Shown here: piece by piece, positions 32,130-42,726 of the stretch
How the letters are laid out: each line of letters starts with the position of its first letter
Numbering within the stretch: the stretch's first letter is position 1
Source of the DNA: Haemophilus parahaemolyticus
Lineage (GTDB): Bacteria > Pseudomonadota > Gammaproteobacteria > Enterobacterales > Pasteurellaceae
Direction: 5' to 3'
DNA: 64,000 nt
Assembly: GCF_002015035.1 (NCBI RefSeq)
Contig: NZ_MUXY01000001.1
Location: 613,939-677,938 of the forward strand
Position numbers and translations under genes: made by a program
The notes under the pieces: generated by a model
Seen by the model: the letters and a program-made list of their open reading frames with translations, nothing else
What the model was told of the DNA's origin: nothing
Database searches by the model: none

Positions 32130-32891
32130 TTATTTCAATAACTTATCTACTAAACGACTCACCGCAAAAAAGCCAAAAGTGGCCGTAACCATAGTAACGG
32201 CACCAAAGCCATTGGCACAATTCATCGTAGCAGAAACTTCACAATCTTCGCCCATTTTAGGGAAAATTAGTGGCTGAGTAGAAAACACACAATCTACGCC
32301 AAATTTACGTTTCGGATTTTGGCTAAAGTTATATTCTTTTCTAAGCAAGGATCTTACTCTCGATGCCAACGGATCTTGAATGGTTTTACTTAAATCTGCA
32401 ATCTGAATTTGGCTTGGATCTGTTTGTCCACCCGCTCCGCCTGTAGTAATCAACTTGATTTTATTGCGTTTACAATAAGCAATAAGTGCGGCTTTAGTTC
32501 TCACGCTATCAATTGCATCAAGCACATAATCGTAGCCTCGATTGAGGTATTCAGGAATATTCTCAGGCGAAATAAAATCATCAATAATTTCGACCACACA
32601 CTCTGGGTTAATTCTCTCCACACGCTCTTTCATCGCTTCTGTTTTAAGCTGAGCTACCGTGCCCGTCATCGCATGAATTTGGCGATTGATGTTGGTTACG
32701 CAAATATCATCCATATCGATCATCGTGATTTTGCCAATCCCTGTGCGAGCCAATGCTTCAACCGCCCAAGAACCAACCCCTCCAATGCCAATCACACAAA
32801 CGTGAGATTGACGCAATTTTGCCAAACCTTCTGGTGTATAAAGGCGACCAATACCTCCAAAACGTTGTTCATAATTATCAACTCTACTCAT
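32130..32891 (-). CDS. tcdA: tRNA threonylcarbamoyladenosine dehydratase TcdA
   Basis: E1-like enzyme that cyclises t6A37 in ANN-decoding tRNAs to ct6A. The 253 residues carry the nucleotide-binding GIGGVGSWAVEALARTGIG near 35-53, DMDDICVTNINRQ, and DAIDSVRTKAALI. A hydrophobic C-terminus (FGFFAVSRLVDKLLK) follows the last Cys motif. E. coli TcdA is about 268. It is divergent from modC with a 75-base gap. Confidence 0.94.
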   Translation of the reverse strand: MSRVDNYEQRFGGIGRLYTPEGLAKLRQSHVCVIGIGGVGSWAVEALARTGIGKITMIDMDDICVTNINRQIHAMTGTVAQLKTEAMKERVERINPECVVEIIDDFISPENIPEYLNRGYDYVLDAIDSVRTKAALIAYCKRNKIKLITTGGAGGQTDPSQIQIADLSKTIQDPLASRVRSLLRKEYNFSQNPKRKFGVDCVFSTQPLIFPKMGEDCEVSATMNCANGFGAVTMVTATFGFFAVSRLVDKLLK

Positions 32892-32966
32892 TTTTTATCC
32901 TTTTTCTTCAACATTCGTGATAGAAATCATTATATAATGCATTCAATAATTACCAAGGTTGCTTAT

Positions 32967-34022
32967 ATGTTAAAAATCAATGTAAAAAAAACGCTCGGGG
33001 CATTATCGCTTAACCTTAATACTGATATCCCTGCTAAAGGCGTTACCGCTATTTTCGGACGTTCGGGAGCAGGAAAATCAAGCCTTATTAATCTAGTCGC
33101 AGGCTTAATCACGCCACAATCGGGCAGCATTACCCTTAATGATAATGTGCTGTTCGATAGCAAACAAAAAATCAATCTCCCGCCAGAAAAACGTCACATT
33201 GGTTACGTATTCCAAGAGCACCGACTTTTCCCCCATTATACCGTGGAAAAGAACCTCAAGTATGGTTGCAAGCGGTTTAATTCAAGCTATTTTTTGCAAA
33301 TTGTGGAATTACTCGGCATTCAGCACTTACTTGAGCGTTTCCCGCTCAGTTTGTCTGGCGGAGAAAAGCAACGAGTGGCAATTGGACGAGCATTATTAAG
33401 TAATCCAGAAATATTGTTGATGGATGAACCACTCTCTGCCCTTGATTTACCCAGAAAGCAAGAGTTGTTGAACTATCTTGATCAACTTTCCAGCCAGCTT
33501 GAGATCCCAATTTTATACGTGACTCATAGCATAGATGAGATTATCCGTCTTGCTGATCAGGTCATTTTGATTGAACAAGGGCACATTATGGCATTCGATC
33601 AGGTTAAAAGTATTTGGCAGCATTCCGCGTTTCAACAATGGTTACCTGAACAATACCATTTAAGTTTATTGGAATTACCGATTAAATTGCACCAAATCGA
33701 TTACCAAATGGTAGAACTTTCACTAGGTACGCAATCTTTATGGGTAAGTGAATTGCCACGCTATCAACTAAACAATAGAGTGCGAATTACCATTAACAGT
33801 AGGGATGTATCAATTACATTGGAAAAACCACAAAACACCTCAATTCGCAATGTTTTGCAAGGTGAAATTTGCCAAATTCAACAGCAATCGCAGCAAGTAA
33901 ATGTAGAGGTAAATGTCGAAAGACAAAAAATTTGGGCAAGCATCAGCCTTTGGGCGTTTAATGATTTACAATTAAGCGTAGGACAGAATATTTATCTGCA
34001 AATTAAGAGTGTTTCGTTGTAG
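32967..34022 (+). CDS. modC: Molybdate ABC transporter ATP-binding protein ModC
   Basis: ATPase subunit of the molybdate importer. The 351 residues hold Walker A GRSGAGKSS, the ModC-typical FPHYTV.KNLKYGC, signature LSGGEKQRVAIGR, Walker B ILLMDEPLSALD, and a C-terminal TOBE-like domain. The long open frame to 32409 is antisense to tcdA; ATG 32967 with AAGG seven bases upstream is the start. No modA or modB lies beside it, so the partner genes must be elsewhere. The molybdoenzyme gene torZ lies 2 kb away. Confidence 0.92.
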   Translation: MLKINVKKTLGALSLNLNTDIPAKGVTAIFGRSGAGKSSLINLVAGLITPQSGSITLNDNVLFDSKQKINLPPEKRHIGYVFQEHRLFPHYTVEKNLKYGCKRFNSSYFLQIVELLGIQHLLERFPLSLSGGEKQRVAIGRALLSNPEILLMDEPLSALDLPRKQELLNYLDQLSSQLEIPILYVTHSIDEIIRLADQVILIEQGHIMAFDQVKSIWQHSAFQQWLPEQYHLSLLELPIKLHQIDYQMVELSLGTQSLWVSELPRYQLNNRVRITINSRDVSITLEKPQNTSIRNVLQGEICQIQQQSQQVNVEVNVERQKIWASISLWAFNDLQLSVGQNIYLQIKSVSL

Positions 34023-34084
34023 CGACTGCCTTTATCATTTTGCAAAGTTCACGTAAAATATGACCGCTTGTTTATGAGGTTAAT

Positions 34085-34381
34085 ATGTCAGAAAAAATTG
34101 TTGTAGAAGTAGTTTATGCTTATCCTGAGCGTTATTTTTTGAAAAAACTCACATTAGAAAACCCTATTACGATCCAAAACGTAATTGTGCAATCTGGGGT
34201 TTTAGAAAAATATACAGAGATTGATTTGCGCCAAAATAAAGTTGGCATTTTCAGCCGTTCGGCAAAATTGACGGATATGGTAGAAAATGGTGATAGAATT
34301 GAAATTTACCGCCCGCTAGTTGCCGATCCAAAAGAGATTCGTCGTAAAAGAGCCACTGAGCAAGCTCAAGCTAAGAAATAA
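34085..34381 (+). CDS. rnfH: RnfH-family ubiquitin-like protein
   Basis: A 98-residue protein of the RnfH/YfjF (UPF0125) family: VEVVYAYPERYFLKKLTLENP, then QNKVGIFSRSAKL and DRIEIYRPLVADPKEIRRKR, the usual ending. The fold is beta-grasp. Its function is unsettled. It follows modC by 62 bases that contain a single uptake signal. Confidence 0.9.
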   Translation: MSEKIVVEVVYAYPERYFLKKLTLENPITIQNVIVQSGVLEKYTEIDLRQNKVGIFSRSAKLTDMVENGDRIEIYRPLVADPKEIRRKRATEQAQAKK

Positions 34382-34483
34382 CTCAAATTATAAACATCTT
34401 TATTCGTTTCTTGTGCAATAATTATGATAATACAGAAACAACATACACTTAAATAATCCTATCTCCAAATTGGAATTTTTAAA

Positions 34484-35437
34484 ATGCCAAACAAACCTAA
34501 AATAACATTTATTATCCCAGTCTATAACTCCGCATTATATTTAGAAGAATGTTTAAACTCTCTTCTAAATCAGAGCATTCATAAAGAAATCATTATTATT
34601 GATGACGGTTCCTCTGATTCTAGCTTATCTATTATCTTAGAATATCAGCAAAAACATCCTGAAATATTACTCATAAAACAACCAAATCAAGGTGCAGCTA
34701 CTGCTAAAAATAAGGGAATAGCTTTAGCAACAGGCGAATTTATTAGCTTTATTGATTCAGATGATTTTCTAATAGGAGATATATCTCCTGTTCTTCATTT
34801 TGGAGAGGCTAATAATTGTGAATTAATAAAATTTGGTTCAGTTTGGCAGAATTATGACATACATCAAAATCATAAATATAGCCAGATTCCTTACTTATTT
34901 TCTGGAACAAATGGTTCTAATGCAACTTTACTTACTGGGTATGAAGCATTGCTTGAAATAGAGCGAAGAAGATACTGGATACCTGGATGCTGTTGGACAT
35001 TGATTAAAAGAGAGTATATTGAAAAACATAAAATCTGCTTTCAAGAAAATATTATTGCAGAAGATCAATTATTTTATCTCCAACTTTTAACTAAAAGTGC
35101 AAAATGCCAAATTATTGAGGTTCCTGCTATACATTATGTTTATAGAAGAGGACATGTTAATTCTATTTCTGATAGATTAGATAAAAAGTATATAGAAGAG
35201 CATTTTGATATGATCGAATTGATACTAGAATATATGCATACTTTGCCTGAGTATCTACATCGTTCTTTCTTATTTATTATTAGGAATTTATTATGGACTA
35301 CTTTATCTATTATACAAAGATGGGATGCAATGCAAATAGAATCATTAGAATATTTATATTTAAATAAATGGCAAATTTTCATAAAAGAAAACTACTTTGA
35401 TCTATTTGAGCATTTTGATAACTTATTTAGGAAATAA
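34484..35437 (+). CDS. Family 2 glycosyltransferase
   Basis: The 317 residues start with the GT-A fold signature TFIIPVYNSALYLEECLNSLL, then IIIIDDGSSDSS and the metal/sugar-nucleotide motif FIDSDDF near residue 95-100. The second half is a less conserved acceptor part. It is probably a lipooligosaccharide or capsule sugar transferase; donor and acceptor cannot be read. It is distinctly AT-rich (17 G/C in the 60 bases 35221-35280, counted by hand), suggesting acquisition by transfer. Six bases separate it from the next gene, so the two form an operon. Confidence 0.88.
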   Translation: MPNKPKITFIIPVYNSALYLEECLNSLLNQSIHKEIIIIDDGSSDSSLSIILEYQQKHPEILLIKQPNQGAATAKNKGIALATGEFISFIDSDDFLIGDISPVLHFGEANNCELIKFGSVWQNYDIHQNHKYSQIPYLFSGTNGSNATLLTGYEALLEIERRRYWIPGCCWTLIKREYIEKHKICFQENIIAEDQLFYLQLLTKSAKCQIIEVPAIHYVYRRGHVNSISDRLDKKYIEEHFDMIELILEYMHTLPEYLHRSFLFIIRNLLWTTLSIIQRWDAMQIESLEYLYLNKWQIFIKENYFDLFEHFDNLFRK

Positions 35438-35443
35438 TTTAAT

Positions 35444-36139
35444 ATGATAAAATCATACGTAATCAACTTAGAACGACATAAGGATAGATTAGAAAAATTT
35501 TATACACAAAATCAAACTCACTTTTTTGAAAGAGTAAATGCGATAGATAAAAATGTTCTCACAGCATTAGGTTATGAGAAATTTTATTTTAATACATCCG
35601 CTTTAGAAAATAAAATACATAGAAAAATTACTATAGGTGAAATAGCCTGCACCCTATCTCATATTTTATGCTGGAATAAAATTGCGAGTGATGATGAATT
35701 ATCAGAAAAAGAGTATGCTCTCATCGCAGAGGATGATATTATTCTTTCAGAGAATTTTTGTGCAATAATAAAGAATCTAATTAATAAAATAGATGACCTA
35801 GGCATTGATTATAAATTAATTATTCTACACAAATTAGATCTTTATCACTTTAGCCATAAAATAAAAGAGGATGGGCAATATCATCTTATAAATGCCTGCA
35901 CATCCGAAGATATAGATAACGATGGCTCAGCTCTATATTTACTAAGGAAAGATAAAGCAATCGAATTAGTTGAGTTTCTTAAAGAGAAGAAACCTTTCTG
36001 GCTTGCTGACCATTTTTCTACATTTTGTCCTGACAAAGTCGGTATTTTATTTCCTTTTATAGGATATATAAACGAAACCGTACCATCAGATTTAGAGATA
36101 GAAAGAACTATTGCTAGACAAAATGCGGGAATAGCGTAA
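35444..36139 (+). CDS. Family 25 glycosyltransferase (LPS biosynthesis type)
   Basis: The 231 residues start MIKSYVINLERHKDRLEKF, the standard GT25 opening, then GEIACTLSHILCW and YALIAEDDIIL with the acidic metal-binding motif; DNDGSALYLLRKDKA and WLADH follow. GT25 enzymes of Pasteurellaceae (Lex2B/LpsA type) extend lipooligosaccharide chains. AT-rich like its partner. No repeat tract that would switch expression is present in either gene. Confidence 0.88.
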   Translation: MIKSYVINLERHKDRLEKFYTQNQTHFFERVNAIDKNVLTALGYEKFYFNTSALENKIHRKITIGEIACTLSHILCWNKIASDDELSEKEYALIAEDDIILSENFCAIIKNLINKIDDLGIDYKLIILHKLDLYHFSHKIKEDGQYHLINACTSEDIDNDGSALYLLRKDKAIELVEFLKEKKPFWLADHFSTFCPDKVGILFPFIGYINETVPSDLEIERTIARQNAGIA

Positions 36140-36177
36140 AAAACGAAATAATGTAGTTATTGTAGGATAGAACAAAT

Positions 36178-36213
36178 AAAACCTCACAACTCCTTGATTT
36201 TGTGAGGTTTTTC
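36178..36213. terminator. Bidirectional terminator between the glycosyltransferases and torZ
   Basis: AAACCTCACAA and TTGTGAGGTTT with a ten-base loop and flanking A and T runs; it can serve both converging units. Confidence 0.85.
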
Positions 36214-36238
36214 TGTATTTAATTATATATTATCTATT

Positions 36239-38713
36239 CTAAGCCTGTGTATACTTAGGCTCAGTAAACACTGTCACTTTTGGTACTTCACCAGTGAATT
36301 TCTCAACTTGAACGGTTGCAGTATTTGGTGAGTTACCTTGAGCAAGTTTAGACGTACCTTCGTCGCGGGTAAGGACATTTGGGCTGCCATTTTTACAAAG
36401 TGGATGCGCTGATTGACCTAAATCTTGCGGGTCATACCAAGCCCCTTCATGGATAGCCACTGTGCCTTTGATAATGCCATCAGTCACTATAGCGCCTGCT
36501 AACACTTGCCCGCGTTTGTTAAACACACGCACAATATCACCGCTTGCAATGTTGCGAGCTGCAGCATCTTCGGTATGAATTAACACTGGTTCACGATCAT
36601 TTACTGCATAAAGTTTACGCAATGAACTATAAGCTAATTGGCTGTGTAAGCGGTATTTTGAGTGTGGTGTCACTAACGCTAACGGCTCTTCCGCAGTAGT
36701 TTTGCCTGAGAACTCTTCGTGTTCCATCCAAGTTGGGTGACCTTTACAGTCATCATAGTTCATTTTCGCAACCACGTCAGAGAAGATCTCAATTTTACCT
36801 GATGGTGTGCCTAATGGGTTGAGTAACGGATCGTTGCGGAACTCTTCATAACGCACCCATTTTTTCGCTTTTTCGCTAGCCTTGAAGGTGATTGGTTTAT
36901 TATCTTGCCAGAATTGCTCGAATTTCGGCATTAATACACGGTTCTTACGTGCCGCATCAAAGGCAGTTTGGTAGAAACCTTTTAACCAATCCATTTCTGT
37001 TTTACCTTCAGTAAACTCTGCTTCTTTACCCGCACGTTTTGAAAGCTCAGCAAAAATATCGTAGTCATTTTTCGCTTCAAATTGTGGCTCAACCGCTTTT
37101 TTCATTGGGTAAATATTCATCATCGAATAGTCGCCTGACATCGTTAAATCATTACGCTCATAGCTGGTTGTCGCTGGTAACACAATATCTGCCATACGTG
37201 CAGTTGGCGTCCAATGACATTCGTTGATAATCACGGTGTCTGGTTTTTGCCACGCTTTCACCAAAGTGTTGGTATCTTGGTGGTGGGTAAATGGGTTACC
37301 GCCTGACCAGTAGATCACTTTAATATCAGGATAAGTAACTTTCGTGCCGTTGTAATCAATGGTTTTACCTGGATTGAGCAACGCATCAGAAATACGTGCA
37401 AGTGGGAACGAGTATTTAGAAGCTTCATCTAACCACGTTTTAGCACCTGCTGCCGCCGTAGGATTTGCGCTGATTGAACCTAAAGTACCGCCAGTTGCAG
37501 TTGGAACGCCACCATTAGCATAGTGATAACTTAAGCCAAAACCGCCACCAGGTAAGCCGATTTGACCAAGTATTGAAGCTAGTGTCACCAACATCCAATG
37601 GCTTTGTTCGCCATGACGTTGGCGTTGCATACCCCAACCGCCCATTAACATTGTGCGTTTGCTAGAGAAATCCGCAGCTAATTGTTTAATAGTTTCGGCT
37701 GGCACACCACAAATTTTACTTGCCCATTCGGCATCTTTTGGTTGTTTATCTTCCGTGCCGAGCAAGTAGCTTTCAAATTGCTCGAAGCCTTTGGTATATT
37801 TTTTGAGGAATTCTTTATCGTGTTTGTTTTCAGACACTAAAGTATAAGCAATACCAAGCATTAACGCCACGTCTGTTCCTGTGTTCACTGGCACCCAATC
37901 CGCACCTAAGAATTCACAGCTTTCACTTCTCACAGGGTCGATACAGATAATACGTTTACCTGTTTCTTTGAATTTTTTGAAGTATTCAATGCCTTGTTGG
38001 TCGGTTGAAGTCCAAGCAATGCGAAGTGTGTTGAGCGGGTTTGCAGACCAAAGCACGATAATATCGCTATTTTCAAGTAACACTTCCCAACTGGTTTGTT
38101 GTTCGTACACTTCGATTGTGCCAAGAACGTGTGGCATAATCACTTGTGCAGCGCCTGTTGAATAGTCGCCTTTCACATCCACAAATCCGCCTGTGATGGT
38201 TAAATAACGTTTAAGCAAAGTACGCGCTGCGTGCAATGCACCTGAACTATACCAACCGTAAGAACCACCAAAAATCGCACTCGGGCCGTGAGCTTCACGC
38301 ACACGTTTCATCTCATTTGCAACAAGCTCAAAGGCTTTATCCCAAGAAACACGCACCCATTCATCGCGACCGCGTAAGGTGGTGTCTTTATTACCTTCTA
38401 AGTAGCCTTTACGCACCATTGGGTATTTCACACGGGTTTCGCCGTGAACTTGATCAGCCACCACAGATTGCAATTCGTTTACTATGTTTGGTTCAATCGC
38501 AGGGCCTGATTTCACCACTTTGCCATCTTGCACTACCACACCTAATGGTCCCCAGTGTGCCGCAGTCATCACGGTTTGCATTTCAGCGGCTTTAGCTTCG
38601 GTTGAAAGTAACGCACTGACGCTACCGCCAGCTAAAGATGTCCCAGCAAGACCAAGTGAGGTGGTTTTAATAAAACCACGACGGCTTGCGTTGATATTTT
38701 CTTGTTTTTTCAT
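36239..38713 (-). CDS. torZ: Periplasmic TMAO/biotin-sulfoxide-type reductase, molybdopterin subunit
   Basis: Molybdopterin-guanine-dinucleotide enzyme of the DMSO reductase family, reducing N- and S-oxides. The 824 residues start with a Tat signal (NASRRGFIKTTSLGLAGTSLAGG..AKA), then AHWGPLGVVV and GSYGWYSSGALH with the probable Mo-ligand serine. WGMQRQRHGEQSHWM and the C-terminal cofactor-binding domain with LVTPHSKYRLHSQ follow. E. coli TorZ has 809. It follows torY by about 200 bases. No torD-type chaperone gene lies in the window. Confidence 0.93.
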   Translation of the reverse strand: MKKQENINASRRGFIKTTSLGLAGTSLAGGSVSALLSTEAKAAEMQTVMTAAHWGPLGVVVQDGKVVKSGPAIEPNIVNELQSVVADQVHGETRVKYPMVRKGYLEGNKDTTLRGRDEWVRVSWDKAFELVANEMKRVREAHGPSAIFGGSYGWYSSGALHAARTLLKRYLTITGGFVDVKGDYSTGAAQVIMPHVLGTIEVYEQQTSWEVLLENSDIIVLWSANPLNTLRIAWTSTDQQGIEYFKKFKETGKRIICIDPVRSESCEFLGADWVPVNTGTDVALMLGIAYTLVSENKHDKEFLKKYTKGFEQFESYLLGTEDKQPKDAEWASKICGVPAETIKQLAADFSSKRTMLMGGWGMQRQRHGEQSHWMLVTLASILGQIGLPGGGFGLSYHYANGGVPTATGGTLGSISANPTAAAGAKTWLDEASKYSFPLARISDALLNPGKTIDYNGTKVTYPDIKVIYWSGGNPFTHHQDTNTLVKAWQKPDTVIINECHWTPTARMADIVLPATTSYERNDLTMSGDYSMMNIYPMKKAVEPQFEAKNDYDIFAELSKRAGKEAEFTEGKTEMDWLKGFYQTAFDAARKNRVLMPKFEQFWQDNKPITFKASEKAKKWVRYEEFRNDPLLNPLGTPSGKIEIFSDVVAKMNYDDCKGHPTWMEHEEFSGKTTAEEPLALVTPHSKYRLHSQLAYSSLRKLYAVNDREPVLIHTEDAAARNIASGDIVRVFNKRGQVLAGAIVTDGIIKGTVAIHEGAWYDPQDLGQSAHPLCKNGSPNVLTRDEGTSKLAQGNSPNTATVQVEKFTGEVPKVTVFTEPKYTQA

Positions 38714-38796
38714 ATAGGTTTCCCCTTTGAAAGTAAGTTAAATATGACACCTTTCTAAGCACGAGGGGATAGTTCATTTCTTCGCTATCCTGTGTT

Positions 38797-38840
38797 GCAA
38801 GCGGTAAAATTTTGCAAAAGTTTTGCAAAACAATCGCTTG
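38797..38840 (-). repeat. Inverted uptake-signal-like pair between torY and torZ
   Basis: GCAAGCGGT at 38797-38805 and ATCGCTTG at 38833-38840, with further pairing AAAATTTTGC / GCAAAA inside. One arm has a mismatch in the core. It forms an intercistronic hairpin. Confidence 0.6.
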
Positions 38841-38915
38841 GAACAGGCTGAGATGGCGTATTTTGATAACAAAACTTAGTCAAAACAGCTCGGTATCGGA
38901 TTTGTTGATAAAAAA

Positions 38916-40034
38916 TTAGTGTGCACCTCCAACCATATCTTTGGCATTGCGTTGTAGGTAAATAGTCACCGCACGCACATCATCAGCTGTCATTGAGGTT
39001 CTATCCTTCATCGAATTCACTACTCCGATCCATTGGTTTGCCGTGTAATGGTTTGCACCAATAGCTGCGTGGCAACCGCTACAATGGGTTTGGTTTAAAT
39101 TATCGCCAAAGGCATTCAACGATTTTAAATCTGAAGTGACGGCGGTTTTTGGCATAGAAACTTCCACGCTGACCTCTTTCCAGTCGGAATTCGTCACTTT
39201 ATCGTTTACCGTTTGATGAACAGTGAATTTATTTTTCGCTTCATCGCTGACTAATCCAACCATAATACGTTGACCCAATGCAGCATAAAGTACGCTTTCT
39301 GCCCCTGCTTGTTGCCAACCTTTTAACGTCGCTTTAATGTTGTCGCCATCGGCTTTCCAATCATTTAACTCAGCATAAGGTAATAGACGAATTTCTGCAC
39401 CATCAGCGGTTTTCGCTGGTGCCATCACAAGGTTATAAAGGGTTTTATCGCCTTCGCTAAATTGCCCTGCGTGTTTGGTTAATTCACCCAGTGCAGCCGC
39501 ATTGTCTACAGGCATTTCAGGCATAAAATGGGCGATACCTTTATGGCAATCAATACAAGTTTGGTTAGTTTCTTGTGCCAATTTATGCATTTTTTGAGCA
39601 GCTTCTTTTTGTTCAGAAACTACCATCACCTCGAAACTATGGCAGGAACGGCAAGTCGCAGAATCACTCTCTTTCATCTCTTGCCAAACTCGTTGTGCCA
39701 TTTCTAGGCGGTGTTGCTCATAGGCTTCTTGATCGGGCAATTTGTTAGTAACAAAGGTGTGCCAGACATCTTTGAGTGCCACAAATTTCGCTTTCACATA
39801 GTCGATTCCTTCATGTGGAACGTGGCAATCGGCACATTCAGCTCGAATCCCTTTACGGTTTGAAAAATGTACCGTGCCTTCCCATTCTGCCTGCGGGTGA
39901 CTCATCGAGTGACAACTTACACAAAATTCAGGGCTGCTGGTTGCTTTCATAATTGATTGCACACCAAATAATGCAGCAGCACCAATCACAACACAAATCA
40001 GACCGCTTGCTAGAGAGAGTTTTAACTTAGGCAT
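38916..40034 (-). CDS. torY: Pentahaem c-type cytochrome TorY
   Basis: Membrane-anchored cytochrome passing electrons from menaquinol to TorZ. The 372 residues begin with an uncleaved signal anchor (LKLSLASGLICVVIGAAALFGVQSIM), then the NapC/NirT-like domain with four CxxCH motifs (CVSCH, CADCH, CRSCH, CIDCH) and a C-terminal fifth motif CSGCH typical of TorC/TorY. E. coli TorY has 366. First gene of torYZ. Confidence 0.94.
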   Translation of the reverse strand: MPKLKLSLASGLICVVIGAAALFGVQSIMKATSSPEFCVSCHSMSHPQAEWEGTVHFSNRKGIRAECADCHVPHEGIDYVKAKFVALKDVWHTFVTNKLPDQEAYEQHRLEMAQRVWQEMKESDSATCRSCHSFEVMVVSEQKEAAQKMHKLAQETNQTCIDCHKGIAHFMPEMPVDNAAALGELTKHAGQFSEGDKTLYNLVMAPAKTADGAEIRLLPYAELNDWKADGDNIKATLKGWQQAGAESVLYAALGQRIMVGLVSDEAKNKFTVHQTVNDKVTNSDWKEVSVEVSMPKTAVTSDLKSLNAFGDNLNQTHCSGCHAAIGANHYTANQWIGVVNSMKDRTSMTADDVRAVTIYLQRNAKDMVGGAH

Positions 40035-40142
40035 AAATTCCCCACAAAAATAAAAGATAAAAGTTTTATAGGAATTTTATGCCTGCAAAAAAAGAAGCTC
40101 AATAAGTAAAAATACGTATTAAGAGGTATATCGAAAGGAAAT

Positions 40143-40156
40143 TTGATTTAACTCAA
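40143..40156 (-). promoter_or_regulatory. FNR-type box upstream of torY
   Basis: TTGAG-TTAA-ATCAA on the minus strand differs from the FNR consensus TTGAT-N4-ATCAA at one position. A TAATAC hexamer about 22 bases downstream fits a class II site near -41.5, which would give anaerobic activation of torYZ. Confidence 0.6.
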
Positions 40157-40238
40157 AAGAGGTAACGTTATTTCACTACAAACCAAGGTGGTAATTTAAA
40201 AAAGGTATTGGCAAACAGCTCTGGGGCAATAATTTTGC

Positions 40239-40392
40239 TGTACCCTTGCTGAATTTGATAAATCAGATGCGGTAAGGGATTATTTGGATTACTATAATCA
40301 TCGACGGATTCAACTAAAATTAAAAGGACTGAGTCCGGTACAATATCGTCGTCAGTCCTTATGTGAATAGTCCAGATTTTGGGGACAGATCA
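40239..40392 (+). mobile_element. IS3-family remnant: transposase C-terminus and right end
   Basis: In frame from 40239 to a TAG at 40368-40370 the translation contains DYLDYYNHRRIQLKLKGLSP followed by VQYRRQ, the unmistakable C-terminus of an IS3/IS150-type transposase. The sequence CCAGATTTTGGGGACAGATCA at 40372-40392 follows and looks like the right terminal repeat (ending CA). The 5' part of the element is missing. It abuts the hisIE stop by six bases. Confidence 0.82.
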
Positions 40393-40397
40393 GGCGT

Positions 40398-41048
40398 TTA
40401 TTTATTCGAACCTTCTGGATGCAGACCAATTCCCTGATGGCGTTCTTGCAATTTTGCAATCACATCAGCCCATGTCAGTCCTTGATGGTGCAATAACACG
40501 GTTAAGTGATAAACCAAATCCGCCGCTTCACTGAGGGTTTCCGGTTTATCTTGCGAGACGGCAGCTAGCGCCGTTTCTACCGCTTCTTCCCCCACTTTTT
40601 GGGCGATTTTCTTAATGCCTTTGCTGTGCAGTGTTGCAGTGTAAGAACTAGCCGGATCGGCGTTTTTCTTTTCTGCTAAATGTTGCTCCAGTTGGGCGAA
40701 CCATGTCCAATGGCTGGTGACTTGTTGGGTAAATCGATGAAAGCAGCTGTCTTCTCCGGTATGACAGGTTGCGCCGATAGGATTGGCTAAAATTAACAAG
40801 GTGTCATTGTCGCAGTCCAAGCTCATATCCACGATATTTAAAAAATTCCCCGAGGTTTCCCCCTTGGTCCAGAGGCGTTGCTTGGTACGGGAATAGAAGG
40901 TCACCTTGCCTTCATTGATGGTTTTGGCTAAGGCCTCAGAATTCATATATCCCAACATCAACACCTGACCGGTTTGTGCATGTTGGACAATGACAGGCAG
41001 TAAACCATCAACTTTTTGCCAGTTGATAAGGCTAGTATTAAGCATCAT
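40398..41048 (-). CDS. hisI: Phosphoribosyl-AMP cyclohydrolase / phosphoribosyl-ATP pyrophosphatase
   Basis: Bifunctional HisIE, steps 2 and 3 of histidine synthesis. The 216 residues have the N-terminal cyclohydrolase domain ([46 protein letters not shown] with zinc-binding Cys) and the C-terminal pyrophosphatase ([31 protein letters not shown]). E. coli HisI has 203. Last gene of the operon. It ends six bases from an IS3-type terminus, so the operon's 3' end is also the island edge. Confidence 0.96.
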   Translation of the reverse strand: MMLNTSLINWQKVDGLLPVIVQHAQTGQVLMLGYMNSEALAKTINEGKVTFYSRTKQRLWTKGETSGNFLNIVDMSLDCDNDTLLILANPIGATCHTGEDSCFHRFTQQVTSHWTWFAQLEQHLAEKKNADPASSYTATLHSKGIKKIAQKVGEEAVETALAAVSQDKPETLSEAADLVYHLTVLLHHQGLTWADVIAKLQERHQGIGLHPEGSNK

Positions 41049-41053
41049 TTTCC

Positions 41054-42579
<1,526 letters not shown>

Positions 42580-42583
42580 TCAG

Positions 42584-42699
42584 TTCTTCTCTTTAGCAAA
42601 GAGGGGTTAGGAGAGATTTAGCAGAAGTAATTTTCAACCTCGTGAGAAATTAGACATCCTAATCAAATCTCCCCCTGCCCCTCTTTTCTAAAGAGGGGG
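42584..42699. repeat. MITE-like imperfect inverted repeat between hisA and hisH
   Basis: A left arm at 42584-42619 (CTCTTTAGCAAAGAGGGG..GAGAGATTT) and a right arm at 42665-42699 (AAATCTCCCC..CCCCTCTTTT..AAAGAGGG) are complementary over about 35 bases, and each arm holds its own small hairpin. Its size (about 116 bases) and lack of coding fit a small non-autonomous element. It fills the only long gap in this part of the operon. Confidence 0.6.
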
Positions 42700-42726
42700 G
42701 TGCGTGCGTTATTTTAACTCTGTGGT

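Noticed and set aside
32409..32966. Long upstream extension of the modC reading frame
   Set aside because: It is antisense to tcdA, and the ModC N-terminus and ribosome site fit the ATG at 32967.
40168..40388. Minus-strand open frame across the IS3 remnant ending in a Trp/Pro-rich tail
   Set aside because: The plus-strand transposase C-terminus is a clear family match over most of it. Only the last 20 or so residues (to 40168) could be a remnant of another gene.
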